NCBI GenBank assembly: GCA_017500625.1
Contig: JAFVYX010000016.1
Span: forward strand, 1 to 5,076
DNA from: Clostridia bacterium
Lineage (GTDB): Bacteria > Bacillota_A > Clostridia > Oscillospirales > CAG-272
Length of the DNA stretch: 5,076 bases
Direction of reading: 5' to 3'
In this document: positions 1 to 5,076 of the stretch, piece after piece
Layout: every line of letters begins with the position of its first letter
Numbering within the stretch: position 1 is the first letter of the stretch
Program-made: the position numbers and the translations under genes
The notes under the pieces: model-generated
Told to the model about the DNA's origin: nothing
The model's database searches: none
What the model saw: only the letters and a program-made list of their open reading frames with translations

Positions 1-498
<498 letters not shown>

Positions 499-502
499 TC
501 AA

Positions 503-510
503 TTTCCTCC
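503..510 (-). promoter_or_regulatory. Ribosome binding site of dnaK
   Basis: On the minus strand GGAGGAAA lies 7 bases before the dnaK ATG. It is a near-consensus Shine-Dalgarno sequence, stronger than the one in front of grpE. This fits a product needed in far greater amounts than GrpE or HrcA, although that link is inference. Confidence 0.85.
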
Positions 511-539
511 GAATATTGTAAAGTTTTGTTTTTATTTTT

Positions 540-571
540 TTGTTTTCAGTTGGCTTTGTTTTTAGTTGGCT
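540..571 (-). repeat. 16-bp tandem duplication across the grpE stop codon
   Basis: Positions 540-555 and 556-571 are two adjacent 16-bp copies that differ at one base (547 C versus 563 T). On the coding strand the copies read AGCCAACTGAAAACAA and AGCCAACTAAAAACAA. The grpE stop codon TAA (562-564) lies in the copy nearer grpE. The unit length is not a multiple of three, so the downstream copy is out of the grpE frame. The repeat sits in the A-rich 66-bp spacer between grpE and dnaK. It looks like a replication-slippage duplication; no function is visible. Confidence 0.85.
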
Positions 572-1143
572 ACCGTTACCATCGCGTAGCGGAGAATGCG
601 CTCGCCCTTTTTGTAGCCCTTTTGATGGACCTCGGCGATCTCGCCCTCGCCCTTTTCCTCATCCTCCACGTGCATCACGGCGTTGTGGAGGTTGGGGTCA
701 AAGGTCTCGCCCACCGCACCGAATTCCTCGACCCCGAGGGCGGCAAACGCCTCGGCGGCGGCGCGGGCGGTGATGGCCAGACCCTCGGCCACGCGCTCGG
801 CATCGCGGTAGAGCGCCGCGCGCTCCAGGTTATCGAGGATCGGCAAAAGCTTTTCGAGCGCCCCCTCAAGGCCGTCGGTATAGGCGGCGGCGCGTTCGGC
901 GGCGGCGCGGCGACGGAAGTTGTCGTACTCCGCGGCCAGGCGCAGGTGCTTGTCGGCAAGCTCCTCCTTCTCCTTTTCGGCCTCGCCGAGCTTCTTTTCT
1001 AAGGCAGAAAGCTCGCGGAGCAGCTTGCGGTCGCTCTTTTTATCGGGCGCCGGCTCCTCGGCCGCCTCGGCCGCCTCGGCCGCCTCGGTCTCTGCCTCGG
1101 CCGCCGTGTCCTCGGCGGCGGGAGTGGTCTTTTCTTCTTCCAT
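562..1143 (-). CDS. grpE: Nucleotide exchange factor GrpE
   Basis: This 193-residue protein is normal in length for GrpE, the cytoplasmic homodimeric cofactor that opens the DnaK nucleotide-binding site to release ADP. Residues 1-38 are a disordered, acidic, Ala/Glu-rich tail that includes three EAA repeats. Residues 39-80 are heptad-like and charged, matching the long dimerisation helix, and contain the conserved AAEYDNFRRR segment (70-79). A helical part (about 95-135, with LLPILDNLERA) follows. The C-terminal beta domain that contacts DnaK starts near FDPNLHNAVMH (148-158) and runs to ILRYAMVTVAN at the end, matching the GrpE family signature. The ATG at 1141-1143 has AAAGGA 7 bases upstream. 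The gene lies 4 bp after the hrcA stop and 66 bp before dnaK, so it is the middle gene of the operon and should be induced with it. The tail is the only unusual part and is expected to vary between strains. Confidence 0.97.
   Translation of the reverse strand: MEEEKTTPAAEDTAAEAETEAAEAAEAAEEPAPDKKSDRKLLRELSALEKKLGEAEKEKEELADKHLRLAAEYDNFRRRAAAERAAAYTDGLEGALEKLLPILDNLERAALYRDAERVAEGLAITARAAAEAFAALGVEEFGAVGETFDPNLHNAVMHVEDEEKGEGEIAEVHQKGYKKGERILRYAMVTVAN
1061..1087 (-). repeat. Three tandem 9-bp units encoding EAA repeats in the GrpE tail
   Basis: The plus strand reads gccgcctcg three times in a row without mismatch. On the coding strand each unit encodes Glu-Ala-Ala, in the disordered N-terminal tail of GrpE (about residues 19-27). 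Because the unit is nine bases, loss or gain of a copy by slippage would keep the frame and only change tail length. Confidence 0.8.
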
Positions 1144-1147
1144 GATC

Positions 1148-2233
1148 CTATCCTTTCAAAAGATGTGAGGTGTCGTCGTCCGAGCCGAGCATGGCATCGA
1201 TCCTCCCCGCGATCCCGTCGATCGTGGCGATGACGCGCGAGTAGTCCATGCGGCGCGGGCCAATGACGCCGATGGCGCCCACCACACGCCCGCCGCGGCG
1301 GATGCTGCGGAAAACGAGGGTGGAGTGCTCCATGACCTTCACGCTGTTCTCACTGCCGATAAACACGTTGACGTCCCCCGTGTCGCCGTCATCCAGCGGC
1401 ACCAGGTTTTGTAGCTCCTCCTTGTTCTCAAGGACGTCAAGGAGCGAGCGGAGCTTATCCACGTCGGCGTATTCGGGGTAGCGGAGCAGATGCCCGACGC
1501 CCTCGACCGCCGTGTGGGGCTGTACGGCCTCGCTGAGCGCCTCGTAAACGGTATGCACGATGGGGGAAACGATGACCGAAAGGCGCCCCATCGCCCGCTC
1601 GATCTCCCCGATGAGGGGGAGGGTGAAGCCCTCGGCAGGTATGAGCGTCAGCTTCTCGTTGAAAAGCGAGAGGAGCCGCCCAAGATCCTCGGGCTCAAGG
1701 GGCAGGGGAGTGCGGACCGAGCGCGTGATCGCGTTTCCGCCTCCCGTCGGCATCATCACGAGAACAAACTGGTTGGCGTCCACCCGCACGCATTCAAAGC
1801 GGCGGACGGTGGCGGCCTTCGGTCGGCTCTTGACGGCGATGCCCGTGTAATTGGTGACGGCCGCGGCAATGCGCGAGGCCTCCGAGAGGAGCTGGTCCAT
1901 TTCGGCCAGCTTGGTCTTCAGGGAGGAGTTGATCGCCTCGATCTCGCCCGACGTCATGCGGTACTGCTCAAGGAGCGAGTTCACGTAAAAGCGGTAACCG
2001 AGCTCGCTGGGTACGCGCCCCGCCGAGGTGTGGGGCTGCTCGAGGAATCCCATGTCCTCAAGCTCGGCCATTTCGTTGCGAATGGTAGCAGAGGAGCAGG
2101 CCAACTGCTGATGTTCTGCCAGATATTTGGAGCCGACCGGCTCGCCGTACGTGATGTACGCATCGATGATCTCTTTGAGAATCTTCTTTTTTCTCTCGCT
2201 GAGACGGTAGGTTTCCGGTAATCTCTCGTCCAT
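1148..2233 (-). CDS. hrcA: Heat-inducible transcription repressor HrcA
   Basis: This 361-residue protein is slightly longer than the roughly 340-350 usual for HrcA. HrcA is a dimeric repressor that binds CIRCE operators and in known Firmicutes needs GroEL to stay active, so titration of GroEL by unfolded protein relieves repression. Residues 8-90 form the winged-helix DNA-binding region: RKKKILKEIIDAYI, then GEPVGSKYLAE, SSATIRNEMAELEDMGFLEQPHTSAGRVPSELGYR. The middle and C-terminal parts carry the GAF-like and dimerisation regions, with NVFIGSEN and the family motif GVIGPRRMDYSRVIATID near the end. A short acidic tail (GSDDDTSHLLKG) closes it. I chose the ATG at 2231-2233 because AGGGAGG lies just upstream. 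The longer reading frame begins at a GTG (2267-2269) inside the CIRCE operator, which is not credible. It is first in the operon and autoregulated through CIRCE. Confidence 0.97.
   Translation of the reverse strand: MDERLPETYRLSERKKKILKEIIDAYITYGEPVGSKYLAEHQQLACSSATIRNEMAELEDMGFLEQPHTSAGRVPSELGYRFYVNSLLEQYRMTSGEIEAINSSLKTKLAEMDQLLSEASRIAAAVTNYTGIAVKSRPKAATVRRFECVRVDANQFVLVMMPTGGGNAITRSVRTPLPLEPEDLGRLLSLFNEKLTLIPAEGFTLPLIGEIERAMGRLSVIVSPIVHTVYEALSEAVQPHTAVEGVGHLLRYPEYADVDKLRSLLDVLENKEELQNLVPLDDGDTGDVNVFIGSENSVKVMEHSTLVFRSIRRGGRVVGAIGVIGPRRMDYSRVIATIDGIAGRIDAMLGSDDDTSHLLKG
1151..1156 (-). promoter_or_regulatory. Ribosome binding site of grpE, inside the hrcA 3' end
   Basis: The minus strand reads AAAGGA, 7 bases before the grpE ATG. 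These six bases are also the last two sense codons of hrcA (Lys-Gly) before its TAG stop at 1148-1150. This arrangement favours translational coupling of grpE to hrcA, which is inference. Confidence 0.75.
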
Positions 2234-2239
2234 GCTCTC

Positions 2240-2246
2240 CCTCCCT
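2240..2246 (-). promoter_or_regulatory. Ribosome binding site of hrcA
   Basis: On the minus strand AGGGAGG ends 6 bases before the ATG at 2233. It decides the hrcA start in favour of MDERLPETY over the upstream in-frame GTG within CIRCE, which has no Shine-Dalgarno sequence. Confidence 0.75.
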
Positions 2247-2262
2247 TTTCGCTCTTTTGGCT

Positions 2263-2289
2263 TTAGCACTCACAAGCGGCGAGTGCTAA
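2263..2289 (-). promoter_or_regulatory. CIRCE operator (HrcA binding site)
   Basis: A perfect inverted repeat: TTAGCACTC (2263-2271), a 9-bp spacer (2272-2280) and GAGTGCTAA (2281-2289). Both arms match the CIRCE consensus at all nine positions, and the spacer has the canonical length. It lies just downstream of the -10 box of the hrcA promoter and 29 bp before the hrcA start, so it covers the start of the transcript. HrcA bound here would block transcription of hrcA-grpE-dnaK. In RNA form the arms can also fold into a 5' hairpin. Confidence 0.97.
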
Positions 2290-2297
2290 CTGTCTAT

Positions 2298-2326
2298 AAG
2301 ATACCACAAGGCCGCCGCGATGTCAA
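2298..2326 (-). promoter_or_regulatory. Housekeeping sigma promoter of the hrcA-grpE-dnaK operon
   Basis: On the minus strand a perfect -35 box TTGACA (2321-2326) is followed, after 17 bp, by TATCTT (2298-2303), which matches the TATAAT consensus at four of six positions. The start of transcription would fall near 2290-2292, at the edge of CIRCE. This promoter-operator layout is the standard one for class I heat-shock operons in Firmicutes. Confidence 0.8.
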
Positions 2327-2421
2327 CCCCTTTGGGGGGCAATTTTGTGAATTTTTCGTTAACACGGCGCACCCGATGCCCATACGCCCGAAAAAGGCAG
2401 GCGCGGGCGCGGGGAAAGAAC

Positions 2422-2450
2422 TTGACATATATAAAAAAATAAGGTATAAT
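2422..2450 (+). promoter_or_regulatory. Consensus sigma-A type promoter of rny
   Basis: TTGACA (2422-2427) and TATAAT (2445-2450) both match the consensus perfectly and are separated by the optimal 17 bp. The spacer is A/T-rich. Transcription should start around 2456-2458. No operator-like palindrome overlaps it and the CIRCE site is more than 130 bp away, so strong constitutive expression of rny is the simplest reading. Confidence 0.9.
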
Positions 2451-2456
2451 ACAATC

Positions 2457-2579
2457 TGGTGTATAGTTTTCGCCCACCGTGCCGACGCAGGGCAGGGTGA
2501 CAGGCCGTTTTGGCTACGGCAAAGATGAATATACGAAAAAAATGAACGAAAGAGAATTGAGAAAAGGAGGTGTACGGCT
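2457..2579 (+). promoter_or_regulatory. 5' leader of the rny transcript, about 120 nt
   Basis: This is the stretch between the predicted transcription start and the rny ATG. It holds a small hairpin, GCCGT (2504-2508) pairing with ACGGC (2516-2520) around a 7-nt loop, then an A-rich single-stranded tract, then the ribosome binding site. I do not recognise any riboswitch class. Two tiny overlapping reading frames (2525-2545 and 2542-2583) lead into the rny start but lack ribosome binding sites. RNase Y is known to cut A/U-rich leaders, so self-cleavage here is conceivable but unsupported. Confidence 0.5.
2564..2572 (+). promoter_or_regulatory. Ribosome binding site of rny
   Basis: AAGGAGGTG is an essentially full-length match to the anti-Shine-Dalgarno sequence and ends 7 bases before the rny ATG at 2580. 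It fixes the start giving MNPIVVV. Confidence 0.9.
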
Positions 2580-4121
2580 ATGAACCCCATTGTTGTGGTT
2601 TTGATCGCCGTTGGCTGTGCGGCACTTGGACTTCTTGTCGGCTTCGTGCTTCGCATGAAGGTGTCGGAGAAGAAGATCGGCTCGGCGCAGCTGCAAGCAA
2701 AAGAGATCATCGCGGACGCCATGCATACCGCGGAAGCCAAGAAAAAGGAGATCCTGTTTGAAGCCAAGGAAAACGCTCTCGCCATTAAGGACGAGACCGA
2801 AAGAGACCTGAAGGAGCGCCGCAAGGAGGTGGCCCGTCAGGAGAACCGTCTGGCTCAGAAGGAGGAAAACCTCGATCGAAAGATCGAAAATCTTGAAAAG
2901 AAGGAAGCCCGTCTCCAGGAAAAGGAGAAGGACGCCGATGCGCTGAAGGAGAAGATCACGCTGGCCCTCGCCGAGCAGCGCGAGGTGCTGGAGCGCCTTT
3001 CGGGCACGACGGCTGAGGAGGCCAAGGCCGAGCTTCTCGTCCGTGTGGAGAGTGAGATCTCGCACGAGACCGCGGTGAAGATCGCGGAGTACGAGGCCCG
3101 CTTCAAGGAGGAGGCGAACGAGCGCGCGCGTGATTTGCTTTCGATGGCCATTCAGCGCTGCGCCGCCGACCACGTGGCCGAGATCGCCATTTCGGTGGTG
3201 CCCCTGCCGAACGAGGAGATGAAGGGCCGCATCATCGGCCGTGAGGGGCGCAATATCCGCGCCATCGAGGCCCTGACGGGCGTTGAGCTGATCATTGACG
3301 ATACCCCCGAGGCCATCACCGTTTCGGGCTTTGACCCCGTCCGCCGCGAGGTGGCGCGTCTTGCCCTTGAAAAGCTGATCGCCGACGGCCGTATCCACCC
3401 CGCCCGCATCGAGGAGGTCGTGGAGAAGGCACAGAAGGAGGTCGAGAACTCCATGAAGCAGGCGGGCGAAAAGGCCGTCTTTGAGACCGGCGTTCACGGC
3501 CTGAACCCCGAGGAGATCCGTCTTCTCGGTCGCCTGCGCTACCGCACGAGCTTTGGCCAGAATGTACTGCGTCATTCGGTCGAGGTCTCGCTGCTTTCGG
3601 GCATTCTCGCCGAGGAGCTGGGCGTTGACAGCATGACCGCCAAGCGCGCGGGCCTTCTGCACGATATCGGTAAGGCCATGACGCACGAGGCCGAGGGCAC
3701 GCACATTCAGCTGGGTGTCGAGGTCGCGAAGAAGTATCGTGAGAGCCGTGAGGTCATTCACGCCATCGAGGCCCACCACGGTGACGTTGAGCCCACCATC
3801 ACCATCGCCTTCATCGTCCAGGCGGCCGACGCCATTTCGGCGGCACGCCCCGGCGCTCGCCGTGAGGACGTGGAGAACTACATCAAGCGTCTGCAAAAGC
3901 TCGAGGAGATCGCCAACGAGTTTACGGGCGTTGAAAAGACCTTTGCCATTCAGGCGGGCCGTGAGATCCGCGTGATGGTGAAGCCCGAGGCCGTGACCGA
4001 CGACGGCATGACCATTCTCGCGCGTGACATCGCGAAGAAGATCGAGGAGACCATGGAGTACCCCGGTCAGATCAAGGTCAACCTGATCCGCGAGAGCCGC
4101 GTGACCGATTACGCGAAGTAA
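2580..4121 (+). CDS. rny: Ribonuclease Y, membrane-anchored endoribonuclease
   Basis: The 513 residues compare with about 520 for B. subtilis RNase Y, the main endonuclease starting mRNA decay in many Firmicutes. Domain order is complete. A single N-terminal membrane segment spans residues 3-24 ([20 protein letters not shown]). A highly charged coiled coil runs from about 28 to 150. A KH RNA-binding domain covers about 205-270, with its GxxG loop at 220-223 in [10 protein letters not shown]. An HD phosphohydrolase domain runs from about 325 to 425, with RHSVEVS (His332), GLLHDIGKA (the His361-Asp362 pair), EAHHGD (His399-His400) and [12 protein letters not shown] (Asp417) as likely metal ligands. 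A conserved C-terminal domain ends in [11 protein letters not shown]. All catalytic motifs are intact. It is transcribed from its own consensus promoter, divergently from hrcA, with ymdB downstream in the same reading frame after a hairpin. Codon use is strongly G/C-ending, like its neighbours, with no sign of transfer. Confidence 0.98.
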   Translation: MNPIVVVLIAVGCAALGLLVGFVLRMKVSEKKIGSAQLQAKEIIADAMHTAEAKKKEILFEAKENALAIKDETERDLKERRKEVARQENRLAQKEENLDRKIENLEKKEARLQEKEKDADALKEKITLALAEQREVLERLSGTTAEEAKAELLVRVESEISHETAVKIAEYEARFKEEANERARDLLSMAIQRCAADHVAEIAISVVPLPNEEMKGRIIGREGRNIRAIEALTGVELIIDDTPEAITVSGFDPVRREVARLALEKLIADGRIHPARIEEVVEKAQKEVENSMKQAGEKAVFETGVHGLNPEEIRLLGRLRYRTSFGQNVLRHSVEVSLLSGILAEELGVDSMTAKRAGLLHDIGKAMTHEAEGTHIQLGVEVAKKYRESREVIHAIEAHHGDVEPTITIAFIVQAADAISAARPGARREDVENYIKRLQKLEEIANEFTGVEKTFAIQAGREIRVMVKPEAVTDDGMTILARDIAKKIEETMEYPGQIKVNLIRESRVTDYAK

Positions 4122-4127
4122 AAGAAA

Positions 4128-4164
4128 AAGGAGAACGCAGCCCCGCTGCGTTCTCCTTAATTTT
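4128..4164 (+). terminator. Intrinsic terminator-like hairpin between rny and ymdB
   Basis: A perfect 14-bp stem, AAGGAGAACGCAGC (4128-4141) pairing with GCTGCGTTCTCCTT (4145-4158), closes a 3-nt loop. After the stem comes AA and then four T residues (4161-4164). It begins 6 bases after the rny stop. The stem is strong but the T-run is short and displaced by two bases, so termination may be partial. It could equally act as a 3' stabiliser or processing signal between the two genes. Confidence 0.75.
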
Positions 4165-4205
4165 CCCAAAACGCCGCCTTGCGGCATAGAAAGAAATCCG
4201 CTGTT

Positions 4206-4979
4206 ATGACCAAGATCCTGATGCTGGGAGACGTCACCTCTCCCGCCGCCGCCGATTACCTTGCCTCGGTGCTGCCCGCCTACCGCTCGAAGAACGGGGT
4301 GGACCTTTGCACCGTCAACGCCGAGAACGGCGGCTTTATCCTCGGCCCCACGCCCGATACCGCCAAGCTCCTGCTCGGTGCGGGAGCGGACGTTCTGACG
4401 GGGGGCAACCACACCCTGCAAAGCTATTCGCTCCTCGGTACCATCGACGATATGGCCGCGTGTCTCCGCCCCGCCAATTACCCTGCCGCCGCCCCGGGGT
4501 GCGGCTCGGTGATCGTCAGAACGGCCGGCGGCGTGCGCGTTCTTGTGATGAGTCTGCTTGGGCGCGTGCATATGGAGCCGCCCCTCGCCTCGCCCTTTGA
4601 AACGGCCGATGCGGTGCTGGAGCGCCACCGTGGGCGCTATGACCTCGCCCTTGTCGATTTCCATGCCGAGGCCACGGGCGAGAAGCTGGCGCTCGGCCAT
4701 TACCTTGACGGGCGCGTCACCGCCGTTGTCGGCACGCACACCCACGTTCCGACCGCCGACCTCACGGTCCTGCCGAAGGGCACGGGCTACGTCACCGACC
4801 TCGGTATGTGCGGCCCCTGCGCCTCGATCCTCGGCATCGATCCCTCGGACGTCGTCACACGCTACCTCACCGCCGTCAATCACAAATTCCACCCCGCCGA
4901 GGGCAAAATGAAGGCCGAGGGCGTGCTGTTCACGACCGAGGGCGGCAAGGTTGTGGACGCCACCCGCGTCGTTTTGTAA
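4206..4979 (+). CDS. ymdB: YmdB-family metallophosphoesterase (putative 2',3'-cyclic phosphodiesterase)
   Basis: The 257-residue protein is close to the roughly 264 of B. subtilis YmdB, a di-metal phosphodiesterase affecting biofilm and motility gene expression and encoded next to rny there as here. Likely metal ligands and catalytic residues are all present: Asp9 (LMLGDV), Glu40-Asn41 (NAENGG), Asn68-His69 (GGNHT), His153 (VDFHAEATGEK), and His178 and His180 (GTHTHVPTAD). The family segment GYVTDLGMCGP (194-204) follows. No signal peptide or membrane segment is seen, so it should be cytoplasmic. The ATG at 4206 gives the expected family start. A longer version from a TTG at 4179 would begin in the loop of a small hairpin. 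Neither has a good ribosome binding site; only GAAAGAAA-like sequence precedes the ATG. The region after the first Asp is shorter and less conserved than in B. subtilis YmdB. Function is assigned by family, with medium certainty on substrate. Confidence 0.93.
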   Translation: MTKILMLGDVTSPAAADYLASVLPAYRSKNGVDLCTVNAENGGFILGPTPDTAKLLLGAGADVLTGGNHTLQSYSLLGTIDDMAACLRPANYPAAAPGCGSVIVRTAGGVRVLVMSLLGRVHMEPPLASPFETADAVLERHRGRYDLALVDFHAEATGEKLALGHYLDGRVTAVVGTHTHVPTADLTVLPKGTGYVTDLGMCGPCASILGIDPSDVVTRYLTAVNHKFHPAEGKMKAEGVLFTTEGGKVVDATRVVL

Positions 4980-5076
4980 AGGGCGGCGAATTCCGGCATA
5001 AACCGCCGTTTCCTCCCTCGGACGTATCGTCATACGCCTCTCGGTCGGAGAGCGACGGTTTCTCCACGGAATTCCC
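4980..5076. repeat. Complex imperfect inverted repeat downstream of ymdB, at the window edge
   Basis: No gene is visible here. The outer arms GAATTCCG (4988-4995) and CGGAATTC (5067-5074) are exact inverted copies. After a small internal loop, 5000-5008 (AAACCGCCG) pairs with 5053-5061 (CGACGGTTT) with one mismatch. Inside lie two further hairpins: CGTAT/ATACG (5023-5027 with 5032-5036) and CTCTC/GAGAG (5038-5042 with 5048-5052). The whole would fold into a three-way junction. A competing stem GGCGG/CCGCC (4982-4986 with 5003-5007) is also possible. No T-run follows any stem in the window, so this is not a plain intrinsic terminator. It may be a short mobile or repetitive palindromic element, a structured 3' UTR, or an element continuing past the edge. 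Confidence 0.6.

Noticed and set aside
1490..2221. Plus-strand open frame of 243 codons
   Set aside because: It is the codon-aligned antisense shadow of hrcA, with no recognisable protein features.
2234..2269. Longer hrcA beginning at the GTG at 2267-2269
   Set aside because: The start would lie in the CIRCE operator at the very 5' end of the transcript, without a ribosome binding site. The ATG at 2233 has a good one and gives a family-like N-terminus.
2327..2337. Small palindrome CCCC-TTT-GGGG just upstream of the hrcA -35 box
   Set aside because: The arms are only 4 bp and do not extend. It is too weak to call an operator or terminator.
2457..2579. Riboswitch or known cis-regulatory RNA in the rny leader
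   Set aside because: Only one 5-bp hairpin and a weak GCCC/GGGC pairing are visible, and no motif of a known riboswitch class is recognisable.
4179..4205. Longer ymdB beginning at the TTG at 4179
   Set aside because: The TTG lies in the loop of a small hairpin, and the extra residues (RHRKKSAV) precede the normal family start MTKILMLGD.
4982..5012. Terminator for ymdB from stem GGCGG/CCGCC followed by GTTTCC
   Set aside because: The stem is 5 bp with a 16-nt loop and only three T residues follow. It also competes with the larger inverted repeat, so I did not call it a terminator.
2514..5033. Minus-strand open frame of 839 codons antisense to rny and ymdB
   Set aside because: It is codon-aligned with two clear genes in one frame and is open only because TTA, CTA and TCA are avoided. 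The translation is rich in His, Arg, Gly and Leu without recognisable domains, and it has no credible start.

Overview
The window comes from a GC-rich member of the Firmicutes (Bacillota), most likely a Clostridia-type gut bacterium such as an Oscillospirales/Ruminococcaceae relative. Four things point there: the hrcA-grpE-dnaK gene order, a perfect CIRCE operator, a DnaK N-terminus without the insertion typical of proteobacterial DnaK, and an rny-ymdB gene pair as in Bacillus subtilis. The lineage below phylum is inference from composition and gene style. The DNA looks chromosomal and housekeeping. I see no insertion sequence, phage gene, CRISPR array, tRNA or rRNA.

Left half, minus strand (1-2326): a class I heat-shock operon. 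Read right to left it has a sigma-A type promoter (2298-2326), a CIRCE operator (2263-2289), hrcA (repressor), grpE (nucleotide exchange factor) and the 5' part of dnaK (Hsp70), which runs off the left edge. hrcA and grpE are 4 bp apart, and the grpE ribosome binding site lies inside the last codons of hrcA. grpE and dnaK are separated by 66 bp of A-rich DNA that includes a 16-bp tandem duplication.

Middle (2290-2579): a divergent intergenic region. It carries the heat-shock promoter leftwards and, about 95 bp away, a consensus -35/-10 promoter (2422-2450) rightwards, followed by a leader of about 120 nt in front of rny.

Right half, plus strand (2580-4979): rny (RNase Y, membrane-anchored mRNA endonuclease), a strong 14-bp hairpin with a short T-run, then ymdB (metallophosphoesterase, putative 2',3'-cyclic phosphodiesterase) with a poor ribosome binding site. 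The last ~95 bp (4980-5076) hold a complex imperfect inverted repeat, possibly a small repetitive element or structured RNA. It is the part of the window least explained by known genes.

Functionally, the left operon is protein quality control: HrcA senses chaperone availability and represses hrcA-grpE-dnaK, and GrpE recycles DnaK. The right genes concern RNA turnover: RNase Y starts mRNA decay, and YmdB is a phosphodiesterase commonly found beside it. I found no convincing new biological system. The best leads are the 3' inverted repeat, the rny-ymdB hairpin junction, a divergent YmdB N-terminus, and a chain of two tiny ATGA-overlapped ORFs ahead of rny.
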